64,000 nt of DNA from Desulfovibrio inopinatus DSM 10711 (GTDB lineage Bacteria > Desulfobacterota > Desulfovibrionia > Desulfovibrionales > Desulfovibrionaceae): the NCBI RefSeq assembly GCF_000429305.1, contig NZ_AUBP01000006.1, forward strand, positions 207,894-271,893. Direction: 5' to 3'. A program made the translations under genes and the position numbers. Below, one piece after another: positions 9,586 through 18,240 of the stretch (the first letter of the stretch is position 1; each line of letters starts with the position of its first letter). The notes below the pieces were generated by a model. It did no database searches, was not told where the DNA came from, and saw only the letters and a list, made by a program, of their open reading frames with translations.

Positions 9586-10728
9586 ATGCATATTTGCACT
9601 GAACAGTCTGGGCAATTTGACGCATTTGCGTACTTGGTCAAACAAGTCGAAGCACGTAATGATGTTGCAACCGTGCTGCTTCTTGTCTGTGAAGAAAACA
9701 ACTTTTCCAGTTGTGATATCAATGCCCTCCTGACCTCCCTTAACAAACCGGTTTTAGGTGGCATCTTTCCGGCGCTCATCTCTGGAAATGCACTGATGTA
9801 TCGTGGCGCCATTGTCGCCGGCATGAAAAAACGCGCCAAAATCCATATTCTTACCGGTCTCAGTGAGGAACACAAAGACTTTGAATCAGCACTTGATTCC
9901 ATGGTCACGGAAAATATAACGGCTCCGACGGTTTTTCTTCTTGTTGATGGCATGGCCAGCCGTCTGTCGGCCTTTGTGGACGCGCTCTACACAATTTTCG
10001 GCCTTACTATAAACTATATTGGAGGAGGAGCCGGTTCCAGCCGATTTGTCTCGTGCGATTGTATTTTGACCAATCAAGGCGTGTTATCCGATACAGCTCT
10101 CATTGCGGAATTCGATATGCCAAGTTGTATCGGTGTTCGGCATGGTTTTTTGCCGGTTGATGGCCCCTTCAAGGTGACTGAAGCGGACCATACCGTTGTG
10201 ACCTCTCTTAACTGGAAGCCGGCCACCCAACTCTATAACGAAACTATTGCGAACCATATCGGATGTTCTGTCGAAGCAACGCCTCTCGATCAAACGTTCA
10301 AGTCCTACCCTCTTGGCATTGACCGACTCACAGGGGAACGTATCGTCCGCGACCCTGTTTGTTTACGCGACGACGGCTCCATGGTTTTTATTGGAGAGGT
10401 CCCCGAAGGTTCATACGTCGACATCCTCCATGGAGATAAAACGTCGCTCATCGCCGCCGCAACCATGGCCAAAGACGATTGCCTCAAAAGTCTGGCCGAA
10501 CGAGAAACGAAAGGATTATCTACTGAGACAGTGGATTGGTTCTTCATGGACTGCATTTCGCGAGTGAATATCCTGCGTGAGGATTTTACGAAGGAACTCG
10601 ACGCCGTTTTTTCACCGGAAATGCGCCTTGTCGGCGCGCTCACGATTGGAGAAATTGCAAATAGTGGCCGAGACTACCTTGAACTCTACAACAAAACAGC
10701 CGTATTGGCTGCCCTTATAAACGCATGA
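9586..10728 (+). CDS. FIST-domain sensory protein
   Basis: The protein has 380 residues and no membrane span or signal peptide. FIST_N occupies roughly residues 30-200, with the glycine block NYIGGGAGSS typical of the family. FIST_C covers about 215-370 and ends in GALTIGEIANSGRDYLELYN, the family's C-terminal signature. FIST proteins are thought to bind small ligands, possibly amino acids, and feed signal-transduction proteins. The stop overlaps the start of the histidine kinase by 4 bases (ATGA), so FIST and kinase are made together, which supports a separate sensor subunit for the kinase. The ligand is unknown. Confidence 0.88.
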   Translation: MHICTEQSGQFDAFAYLVKQVEARNDVATVLLLVCEENNFSSCDINALLTSLNKPVLGGIFPALISGNALMYRGAIVAGMKKRAKIHILTGLSEEHKDFESALDSMVTENITAPTVFLLVDGMASRLSAFVDALYTIFGLTINYIGGGAGSSRFVSCDCILTNQGVLSDTALIAEFDMPSCIGVRHGFLPVDGPFKVTEADHTVVTSLNWKPATQLYNETIANHIGCSVEATPLDQTFKSYPLGIDRLTGERIVRDPVCLRDDGSMVFIGEVPEGSYVDILHGDKTSLIAAATMAKDDCLKSLAERETKGLSTETVDWFFMDCISRVNILREDFTKELDAVFSPEMRLVGALTIGEIANSGRDYLELYNKTAVLAALINA

Positions 10729-12392
10729 GCTTGCTTCTTCTCGAACGCATCTCTTTTGAGATTGCAATGTCACTCGGTAATAGCCTGAACATGGATGAAA
10801 TGTTGCGCGAAGGCCTGACCGCCTACTTACGCAAACTCAATTGTGTTGCTGGAATGGTGTTACAACGCCAGCAAGAAGACCAGACCGTTCAATACAAACA
10901 CATTTATGTTGTCCCCAGACGTCTCCGTAACACCTTCTCCGTTGAGACGGCACTGCAGTGCATCCCTCAGAATATCGCTCCAGATGTAGCGGACATGTTT
11001 CACGCTCAACTTCCGATCTCGGGCTGTGCTTCCGACGACCTGATATATATGATCATGGATCTTCCAGAATTTGGTCTTTTGCTCCTCGTGAAAAGTACGC
11101 CGGAGTTTGAGCCGTCCTTGGTTTCCATGCTGAGCAAGCTCAATATGAAATTTGCCCGCTCCTGTATTTCCTGTCTGCAGAATGAGCAAATAAACGTCAT
11201 AAACGATCTCCTCCTGAAGGAAATTGCCGAACGAAAACAAACCGAAAACAAATATCGCAATATCATTGAGAATGCCGTTGAAGGCATCTTTTTAACAGCA
11301 CTTGGCGGCCGGTTCATTGAAGCGAACCAGGCTATGGCGACAATTTTCGGATTTGAGACGGCAGAGGAAATGATTGATCACTACCAGGACTTTCACACCC
11401 AGCTCTATGTCGATACCTCAGACCGCGATGGTTTTATCGCTCAGCTCCAAGAGCATGGATGGGTTCAAGGGTACGAAGCGCGTTTCTTTCGCAAAGACGG
11501 TTCCATCTGTTGGGGCCGCATGGCCGCGAGACTGGCTCGCGCCGACGACGGGCATGTTACCCATATCGAAGGCATTTTCGAAGACGTCACAACTCAAAAG
11601 ACTGTGGAAGATGCATTGCGGCAAGCGAAAGAAGAAGCTGAGACGTTGAATCGGATGAAATCAAGCTTTCTCACGATGGTTTCTCACGAGTTACGCACTC
11701 CCATGACTTCTGTGCTCGGTTTTGCCAAACTCGTTCGCAAACAACTTCGCCAAAATCTTGTTCCCGCCTTGAACAATCCCCAAGCAACAAAAATCGCTAA
11801 TCGACTTGAACAAAATTTGTCTATCATTGTTGTGGAAAGTGAACGCCTTGGAGAACTCATCAATGATGTGCTCGACCTTGCTCGTCTTGAATCTGGACGG
11901 ATGAACTGGCACATGAATCAAGTCGATATCAAAGAAATTCTTGAACATTCCCTCAACGCCGTCAGTGTGTTGTTCAGGGAAAAAAATCTCCCGACCCGTC
12001 TCGACGTTCCCAATACGCTTCCACCTGCTATGGCTGATCGTGATCGCATCATTCAAGTTGTCATCAATTTGCTTTCCAATGCGGCAAAATTTACAGTCGC
12101 TGGCTGTGTAACACTCCGCGCGTTTGTCGAAGGCAACACCATGGTTGTCGAAGTCACCGATACCGGTGTCGGCATTCCCGAGGAAGAACTTGACGCTATT
12201 TTTCAGGACTTCAAACAACTCGGCGACACATTGACCGACAAACCCCGCGGTACGGGGCTTGGGTTGCCGATTTGTCGGCGCATCATCCGCTGGCACGGGG
12301 GAACCATGAAAGTCCATTCCACGGTGGGTCAAGGCAGCACATTTACCTTTACCCTACCTCTTGCCGATCACGAAGTCCTGGATAGACGCTAA
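10725..12392 (+). CDS. PAS-domain sensor histidine kinase
   Basis: This cytosolic protein of 555 residues has no clear membrane span. Residues 1-165 form an unassigned N-terminal region. A short coiled coil (LLKEIAERKQTENKYRNI) leads into a PAS domain (about 178-300, EGIFLTALGGRFIEANQAM). HisKA follows with the H box FLTMVSHELRTPMTS near residue 320. HATPase_c has the N box VINLLSNAAKF, G1 VTDTGVGIPEEE and G2 GTGLGLPICRR. No receiver domain or response-regulator gene is nearby, so its partner is encoded elsewhere. It is translationally coupled to the FIST protein. Confidence 0.92.
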   Translation: MSLLLLERISFEIAMSLGNSLNMDEMLREGLTAYLRKLNCVAGMVLQRQQEDQTVQYKHIYVVPRRLRNTFSVETALQCIPQNIAPDVADMFHAQLPISGCASDDLIYMIMDLPEFGLLLLVKSTPEFEPSLVSMLSKLNMKFARSCISCLQNEQINVINDLLLKEIAERKQTENKYRNIIENAVEGIFLTALGGRFIEANQAMATIFGFETAEEMIDHYQDFHTQLYVDTSDRDGFIAQLQEHGWVQGYEARFFRKDGSICWGRMAARLARADDGHVTHIEGIFEDVTTQKTVEDALRQAKEEAETLNRMKSSFLTMVSHELRTPMTSVLGFAKLVRKQLRQNLVPALNNPQATKIANRLEQNLSIIVVESERLGELINDVLDLARLESGRMNWHMNQVDIKEILEHSLNAVSVLFREKNLPTRLDVPNTLPPAMADRDRIIQVVINLLSNAAKFTVAGCVTLRAFVEGNTMVVEVTDTGVGIPEEELDAIFQDFKQLGDTLTDKPRGTGLGLPICRRIIRWHGGTMKVHSTVGQGSTFTFTLPLADHEVLDRR

Positions 12393-12541
12393 ATGTACGG
12401 TTGAGGCATGCATGGACGTCATGTGTTCTTCCACTGAATTCTCTCAGCCGGTTTACAGGACGGTGAATGATTCATATTGACGTCTCTACAATTGGAAACA
12501 ATACGTCCTTCCGCAAGACCACAACCCATCGGAGCATGTCT

Positions 12542-14395
12542 ATGCATCATGTTCGTCTCATGGTTACCCTGGTCGTTGTCGGCCTGCTGGCATGTGCCGG
12601 CCTGCCGGCATCGGCACAAACGACAGGAAGTCATACGAGTCACGCCCTCGCTCTTGGCGGCACGCCCAAATACCCGGCCGATTTTACACATTTCGACTAC
12701 GTCAATCCCAATGCCCCCAAAGGCGGTACGGCAAAATTGTCGTCCGTGGGGACTTTCGATACCTTTAATCCCTATTTGCCCAAAGGATTACCCCCTTCGG
12801 GAATCGGTCTTATTTATGATAGCCTCACGGTCAAATCCGATGATGAACCGTTCACAGAATATGGCCTTGTGGCCAAAAGCATCGAATTGGCCGATGACCA
12901 CTCATGGGTCGCCTTCCATATCGATCCCGCTGCCCGGTTTTCCGATGGAGAGCCGATAACCGCAGATGATGTCGTCTTCACATTCAATACGTTGCTTGAA
13001 AAAGGCGGCCCGCAATACGCTAAATATTATCATGATGTGAAAGGCGTGACGACGGAAGGCAACGAGACAGTCAGATTCACGTTCAAAAATACGAACAACC
13101 CGGAATTACCGCTCATTCTCGGGCAATTGCCAGTGTTACCCAAGCATTACTGGGAGACACGCGATTTCACGGAGACAGGCTTTGAGCTTCCCATCGGCAG
13201 CGGCCCCTATACCATCGCGCATTTCCAACCCGGACACACCATTACCTACAAACGTGATCCGAACTACTGGGCCAAAGATCACCCGGTCAATAAAGGACGA
13301 TATAACTTCGACGAAGTCGTCATCGACTATTATCGGGATGAAACCGTGACCTTGCAGGCGTTTAAAGCGGGAGAATACGATTTTCGACAAGAGTATGTCT
13401 CCAAAAACTGGGCAACCTCGTACACTGGTCCAGCGTTTGACAAAGGGCTCATTGTCAAAAAAGAGATTCCGCACAACGTACCACAAGGCATGCAGGCGTT
13501 TTTCTTCAACACGAGACGCGATATTTTCAAAGACAAAAAAGTACGGCAAGCTCTCGGGCTCGCGTTCGACTTCGAATGGACCAATGCCAACCTTTTTTAT
13601 GGACTCTATAAACGGGCGACATCTTTCTTTTCCAACTCCGAACTCGCCTCGTCCGGTCTGCCATCACCGGAAGAATTGGCCATTCTTGAACCATATCGCG
13701 GGAAAATCCCCGATGAAGTGTTCACAGCGGTTTATGCCCCACCTTCCACTGCGGGCAAGGGTGGTATCCGCGCGAACCTGCGCAAAGCGCTCACGTTGCT
13801 GCGTGAAGCCGGGTACGTGGTGGAGAATGGGGTGTTGGTCAATGCCACGACGAAAAAACCGTTTACATTTGAATTTCTTCTTTCGCAGAAATCGATGGAG
13901 CGGGTAGTACTGCCTTTTGTACAAAACTTGGAAAAACTTGGCATCAAGCCGACGCTCCGTGTGGTTGACCAGGCGCAATACTACAACCGGATGCGTGATT
14001 ATGATTATGATATGATTGTCATCCCCTTGCCTCAATCCTTATCGCCGGGCAACGAGCAACGATATTATTGGACATCATCCGCAGCCGATACCCCCGGAGC
14101 CTACAACTTCGCCGGCATCAAAGACCCCGTTATTGATGAGCTTGTGGAAAAAATCATCATCGCCAAGGATCGCAAGACCCTCGTGACGCTGACGCATGCG
14201 CTTGACCGGGTTCTTCTCGCCGGCCATTACGTGATTCCACAATGGTACTCCGGTGTCTACCGTGTAGCATGGTGGGATAAATTCGACCGTCCCAAAGTCC
14301 ACCCCTTGTATGATCTGGGATTTTACACCTGGTGGATCGACCCGGCCAAAGAAGCCGCGCTGAAAGGGAAAAAGAGCACACTTTCCAAAGAATAA
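12542..14395 (+). CDS. ABC transporter substrate-binding protein, family 5 (YejA-like)
   Basis: The mature protein of about 590 residues begins after a signal peptide (MHHVRLMVTLVVVGLLACAG ending ASA-Q). FDYVNPNAPKGGTAKL and the block around FETFNP-type DTFNPYLPKG are characteristic of YejA/OppA-like peptide-binding proteins. GSGPYTIAHFQPG and RQALGLAFDFEW are conserved SBP_bac_5 motifs. ATG 12542 has GGAG 7 bases upstream; an in-frame ATG at 12467 would add 25 residues with an atypical leader. No permease or ATPase genes adjoin it, so it is an orphan binding protein that either uses a transporter encoded elsewhere or acts in peptide sensing. Confidence 0.9.
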   Translation: MHHVRLMVTLVVVGLLACAGLPASAQTTGSHTSHALALGGTPKYPADFTHFDYVNPNAPKGGTAKLSSVGTFDTFNPYLPKGLPPSGIGLIYDSLTVKSDDEPFTEYGLVAKSIELADDHSWVAFHIDPAARFSDGEPITADDVVFTFNTLLEKGGPQYAKYYHDVKGVTTEGNETVRFTFKNTNNPELPLILGQLPVLPKHYWETRDFTETGFELPIGSGPYTIAHFQPGHTITYKRDPNYWAKDHPVNKGRYNFDEVVIDYYRDETVTLQAFKAGEYDFRQEYVSKNWATSYTGPAFDKGLIVKKEIPHNVPQGMQAFFFNTRRDIFKDKKVRQALGLAFDFEWTNANLFYGLYKRATSFFSNSELASSGLPSPEELAILEPYRGKIPDEVFTAVYAPPSTAGKGGIRANLRKALTLLREAGYVVENGVLVNATTKKPFTFEFLLSQKSMERVVLPFVQNLEKLGIKPTLRVVDQAQYYNRMRDYDYDMIVIPLPQSLSPGNEQRYYWTSSAADTPGAYNFAGIKDPVIDELVEKIIIAKDRKTLVTLTHALDRVLLAGHYVIPQWYSGVYRVAWWDKFDRPKVHPLYDLGFYTWWIDPAKEAALKGKKSTLSKE

Positions 14396-14404
14396 TACTC
14401 ACGG

Positions 14405-14446
14405 CAGAATGAGGCAGAAACATTTTCTCGTTTCTGCCTCATTCTG
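14405..14446 (+). terminator. Terminator-like hairpin after the yejA-like gene
   Basis: CAGAATGAGGCAGAAAC (14405-14421) pairs perfectly with 14430-14446 around an 8-base loop, 9 bases after the stop codon. The T-run is missing (TAAT follows), but the 17-bp stem just past a stop suggests termination or 3'-end protection. Confidence 0.75.
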
Positions 14447-14608
14447 TAATCCCCATCGTCACAGCACCCTCCATTTTTTTTCGTTTTCCACCAGAAAATA
14501 CGACTAGATGTAATCTGATCTCCATATTGGCATGCGAAGATACTACCTCTCTGTGTTTCCACTGAGAGGAGCCGAAGCGCAGAAAAGCCGAAAAGAGAGG
14601 ATCATGCA

Positions 14609-15088
14609 ATGGAAAAAAAAGATATTTTGTTCGTCTGTGTTCACAACAGTGCCCGCAGTCAAATTGCCGAAGAATACGTCAAACGTCTTTCAAATGGGGC
14701 GCTCACTGCGGAAAGCGCCGGGTTTAAACCCGGAACCATCAACCCGCTTGTTGTCGAAGCCATGAAGGAAGAAGGGATTGATCTTTCGGAAAAAACCACA
14801 CAAAGCGTGTTTGAACTCTTCAAGAAGGGCAATACGTATAAGGCGGTTGTCACGGTTTGCGATGAGTCAGAAGGCGGCAATTGTCCCATTTTTCCAGGGA
14901 TGACCCATAGGCTGCACCTTCCCTTTCCAGATCCGGCCGAACTTGAAGGTACGCATGACGAAAAAATGCGCAAGATCCGTGAAATTCGTAATCAAATTAA
15001 AAACATGGTCCAGGAACTCCTGTCCTGGCTTGAACATCCGGACGCCAAACGTTTAGGAGACCACTGGGAAATTAAAAGCACCTCCTAA
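14609..15088 (+). CDS. arsC: Arsenate reductase, thioredoxin-coupled low-MW phosphatase fold
   Basis: The protein has 159 residues. The P-loop CX5R is C10-VHNSA-R16. A second and third cysteine occur at about 84 and 92 in CDESEGGNC, the relay pair of thioredoxin-dependent ArsC enzymes. The catalytic aspartate lies in LPFPDPAE. The enzyme reduces arsenate to arsenite in the cytosol through a Cys cascade. The start is supported by AGAGAGG 8 bases upstream. The usual partners (ArsR, ArsB/Acr3) are not adjacent, so it is a lone arsC. Low-MW tyrosine phosphatase activity is a less likely alternative because of the extra cysteine pair. Confidence 0.88.
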   Translation: MEKKDILFVCVHNSARSQIAEEYVKRLSNGALTAESAGFKPGTINPLVVEAMKEEGIDLSEKTTQSVFELFKKGNTYKAVVTVCDESEGGNCPIFPGMTHRLHLPFPDPAELEGTHDEKMRKIREIRNQIKNMVQELLSWLEHPDAKRLGDHWEIKSTS

Positions 15089-15118
15089 CACGTTTATCAC
15101 CACACCGGTGCTTCCCCC

Positions 15119-15159
15119 ATATGGTGTGACGATGTCGAAAAGCCGTCGTCACACCATAT
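15119..15159. terminator. Hairpin between arsC and the convergent YjbH-like gene
   Basis: ATATGGTGTGACGA (15119-15132) pairs with TCGTCACACCATAT (15146-15159). The stem lies 30 bp past the arsC stop and just before the end of the convergent gene, so it can serve both directions. It has no T-run. Confidence 0.7.
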
Positions 15160-15185
15160 CCCCATGCCTCTTCTCCGACCGGGAG

Positions 15186-17333
15186 TCACCAGCGCATTTG
15201 TTCCCCATGAAGCCGTGTTTGTACCGGCGTATCGGTATTGTCAGTCGGAAACAACGGATCGGGCATGGCCAAGGTTTGCCCCGTATCCCGTGTAAAGCCC
15301 GTCAAAGCATAACTCGCATGGCCTCGCACATCGGAGCGGGAAAATACGGATAAAGGAATACGAATAAATACTCCTTTGTCATGGTGGCCGATATTTTTAG
15401 GAGACGAAAAGACGCTGGTATCCGTCACGGTATACCAAGCACCAATAGTGAAATGTTGAAACGTTCGACGAATCTCGACGCGTGCACCCCAATCTCCACC
15501 AAGAAAACGTCCAGCCTTTATTCCCGTTTCCAATCCTAATACAGGCAATGGCTGAGCATAGAGATTGAGAAAAGCCGTATGGAAAAGAACGTCTGAAGAC
15601 GGATCGAGATTCAATGGCGTGCTCGGATCGCGTTTCCGAGCTATTTCCGTTTCCAGGCCGATGCCAAGCCGACCATCAAAAAAATATCGGAAACATTCAT
15701 ATCCCACGCCAGCATACGCCGTATCGAGATATCCTGCCGTAATGCGGCTCGTCACATTCCAAGGCAAACGAAACGTGTACTCTCCGGCCAAACGGGCAAG
15801 ACGAAACCCCGTGCCGCGTTCATAGCGCACGAGATCGGTTCGGGCACTCTCTGATTCAAGGGCCGGAAAGGCGAGTTCGTCATACTGATTGAAAAACGTA
15901 TACTCCATGTCGGCCAAAAGCCGAAACGACGGCGAGGGAGACAGGACGGTACGCACCTCAACAAGCCCTTTATGCTTGAGAAAACCGGTTCGGTTATTCA
16001 GGAATGTGCGAATTTTCGGAACAACACGAAATGAAAATTGTCCTCGTCGAGGAACAACCTTCTCCGAAGCGGCTGGATCGGTGTGAAAATGGAGCCAATG
16101 TCGATCCTCATGCATATCGAGATCGGCCCATGTAAAAAAACCATCGGTATCGATACGGCTTTCCAAGAAATCGACAAAATGTCGTCGATTGGTACATAGA
16201 CTTTGTATTACAGCTCCATCTTTGACAAGATTGAGATAGAATGTCGTGATTCGCGGCGGAGCAAGGCCATTGCCAATACGACCGAGCCGGGCCAGGGCTT
16301 TGGGTGCAGATAAAAATTTCGTATTCTCGGCTTCAAGCCAGAGGCTCGTTTGACTGACAGCCGCCGCAGGCGAGCCGAATCCATCCCTATCGAGCACATC
16401 AACAAAAAGCCGCGCCAACTCCACATTATCGAGCTGGCGTGCTTCCAGACGCATTTTTTCGGTAATATCCGGAGCCGGCGTTTTCTCCCAGGGAAACACA
16501 CCTTCAGCCTCAAGATCTGTTTCCACAGCAAGAAACGCACTCGGATCACGACCACGAACAAGAGCGCCACCAAGACTGAGCCAATGAAAAGGCTTCCATT
16601 TCAGACCAACCGTCAATCCAGTGGGGTCATCTCCCGTATATCCGACGAGATGAGCCGCATCGATAAAGGAGTACTCCGCCGCCAAGACAAGATTATACGG
16701 CATGTGGAGTTCAAAACCGGCAAAGGGACGAGTTTTCCGAAACGGTGATGAGAAAAGAAACTCCAACCCCCTATTCGATCCCGACCCGGCGGAACTCACA
16801 TCATTGCGACCGTCTCCGGCCAGTACTCCCTGTCCCAAGCCCATGGTGACATCAAGATCACGAAATCGTTTGCTCAACACCACATATCGATTCTGAAACA
16901 AACTCGTCCCGATGATGTCGAATGCTCCGATGGCAACCTGCGGCCATACGTCGGTTTCCGGAACGAGAACAGCTCGAATACCGAGAGCCCGATCCTTGTA
17001 TGCGCCGAACCCCTCTCCGGGAAATGGTTCAATGGTGTCGATTTCTGTAAACTGCCCATGCAGTTCCAGGCGATTGAACAGCCCAAGACCAACGCCAGCA
17101 TATCGGTATGGTCCACTCATGCCGCCACCGACACGCAATCGCCAATCCGGAAGAATCCGAGCGTTCGGAACGTCCCATATTCCCGTAAAACTCATCAGTG
17201 ACGGCAATACTGGCAAGGGTTCTTCACCCCACGCGACCTCAATCCGATATACGAAAAGCATCAGGCCACACACAAGACACAGAAAAGTCCGGATGCAGAC
17301 CGCCCAAGGTCGATCATGTACCGTCGTGTGCAT
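15186..17333 (-). CDS. YjbH-like exopolysaccharide outer-membrane protein
   Basis: The protein has about 715 residues with an N-terminal signal (FLCLVCGLMLFVYR ending VAWG). The region after it, LMSFTGIWDVPNARILPDW and GGGMSGPYRYAGVGLGLF, matches the YjbH family opening (TG-x-P-NAR). Many amphipathic strands follow. YjbH proteins are predicted barrels for export or secretion of exopolysaccharide. ATG 17333 is chosen because it precedes the signal peptide; a longer frame to 17435 reads through the coding end of the Wzz-like gene. It overlaps that gene by 20 bp, so it is part of the same minus-strand unit with the SLBB export protein. Confidence 0.82.
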   Translation of the reverse strand: MHTTVHDRPWAVCIRTFLCLVCGLMLFVYRIEVAWGEEPLPVLPSLMSFTGIWDVPNARILPDWRLRVGGGMSGPYRYAGVGLGLFNRLELHGQFTEIDTIEPFPGEGFGAYKDRALGIRAVLVPETDVWPQVAIGAFDIIGTSLFQNRYVVLSKRFRDLDVTMGLGQGVLAGDGRNDVSSAGSGSNRGLEFLFSSPFRKTRPFAGFELHMPYNLVLAAEYSFIDAAHLVGYTGDDPTGLTVGLKWKPFHWLSLGGALVRGRDPSAFLAVETDLEAEGVFPWEKTPAPDITEKMRLEARQLDNVELARLFVDVLDRDGFGSPAAAVSQTSLWLEAENTKFLSAPKALARLGRIGNGLAPPRITTFYLNLVKDGAVIQSLCTNRRHFVDFLESRIDTDGFFTWADLDMHEDRHWLHFHTDPAASEKVVPRRGQFSFRVVPKIRTFLNNRTGFLKHKGLVEVRTVLSPSPSFRLLADMEYTFFNQYDELAFPALESESARTDLVRYERGTGFRLARLAGEYTFRLPWNVTSRITAGYLDTAYAGVGYECFRYFFDGRLGIGLETEIARKRDPSTPLNLDPSSDVLFHTAFLNLYAQPLPVLGLETGIKAGRFLGGDWGARVEIRRTFQHFTIGAWYTVTDTSVFSSPKNIGHHDKGVFIRIPLSVFSRSDVRGHASYALTGFTRDTGQTLAMPDPLFPTDNTDTPVQTRLHGEQMRW

Positions 17334-18240
17334 TATGTGAAGAAACGGTATGTTGCCGCATTTCGTCTCGCAAAACCAATCCTGAAACAACCATGGCTGC
17401 AACAAGCAGGCTTGCAAGAACACAAAAACTGACAAGAAGGATACGGCGCGGTCGTGCTCGCTTGACCGGGATCAATGGTGGATCAAGCACCTTGAAGGCA
17501 ATGGTCTGCCGAGACTCGGCGATTTGCGCCAACGCAAGACGACGTTTGAGTTCTGCATAAACGGTTTGATTGGCAGTAAGTTCTCGATTGATCTGACCAA
17601 GCGGTACATGTGTGGACGGCGTCGCTGTTTCCCACCGATGCAACTCTGCTTCGACATCGGCCAAGCGGTGCTCAATAAAAACGCGCTCGCGCTTGGCATC
17701 GGTGTCGTGTTCGGTTTCAAGATAATAACGCAACTCATCAATAACACGACGCAAAACCGCAGCAGCAAACATCGGGTCTCGATCAAGAAAGTCTAAATGG
17801 ATCAATCCATCGGCTTCAGCCGTCACCGTGAGCACAGCATCAAGTGCATTTTCCTGCAGAGCCAAAACTGTTGTCGGTGCCGACAATCGCAACAAACCAA
17901 CCAGAAGAGGATGGTAACGCATGGGATATAATCGAGGAAGCAGGTCAAGCCCGTCGATAAGTCGTTGTCGCAAGGTCCGGCTCTGCAAAAACGCGACAAT
18001 ATCCTGCGTTGAATCATGTTTTTGGAGATCGATGGAAAGCGGTAAAGTGGAGAGCATATCTTTCAGCATATCATCCATGACCGGCGTATCCATCGAACGC
18101 AAGGACGCGCTGGATTGATACTGCACGGGCAGACTCCATGCGAGGAGCACTCCGCAGATGAAACCCGAAACGACGATACCAATGACAAGCCGTCTTCGGT
18201 GGTTCACGGCAAGAAGAAATTGGCGCACTCCGTCGTTCAT
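17314..18240 (-). CDS. Wzz/GumC-type polysaccharide chain-length regulator
   Basis: The protein has 308 residues. One membrane span near the N-terminus (LVIGIVVSGFICGVLLAWSL) and one near the C-terminus (ILLVSFCVLASLLVAAMVV) enclose a largely helical periplasmic domain. KVLDPPLIPVKRARPRR, a Pro-rich segment right before the second span, is the Wzz hallmark. There is no tyrosine-kinase domain, so it is a stand-alone polysaccharide co-polymerase. Its start overlaps the end of the SLBB protein gene by 4 bases and its end overlaps the YjbH-like gene. Confidence 0.88.
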   Translation of the reverse strand: MNDGVRQFLLAVNHRRRLVIGIVVSGFICGVLLAWSLPVQYQSSASLRSMDTPVMDDMLKDMLSTLPLSIDLQKHDSTQDIVAFLQSRTLRQRLIDGLDLLPRLYPMRYHPLLVGLLRLSAPTTVLALQENALDAVLTVTAEADGLIHLDFLDRDPMFAAAVLRRVIDELRYYLETEHDTDAKRERVFIEHRLADVEAELHRWETATPSTHVPLGQINRELTANQTVYAELKRRLALAQIAESRQTIAFKVLDPPLIPVKRARPRRILLVSFCVLASLLVAAMVVSGLVLRDEMRQHTVSSHNAHDGT

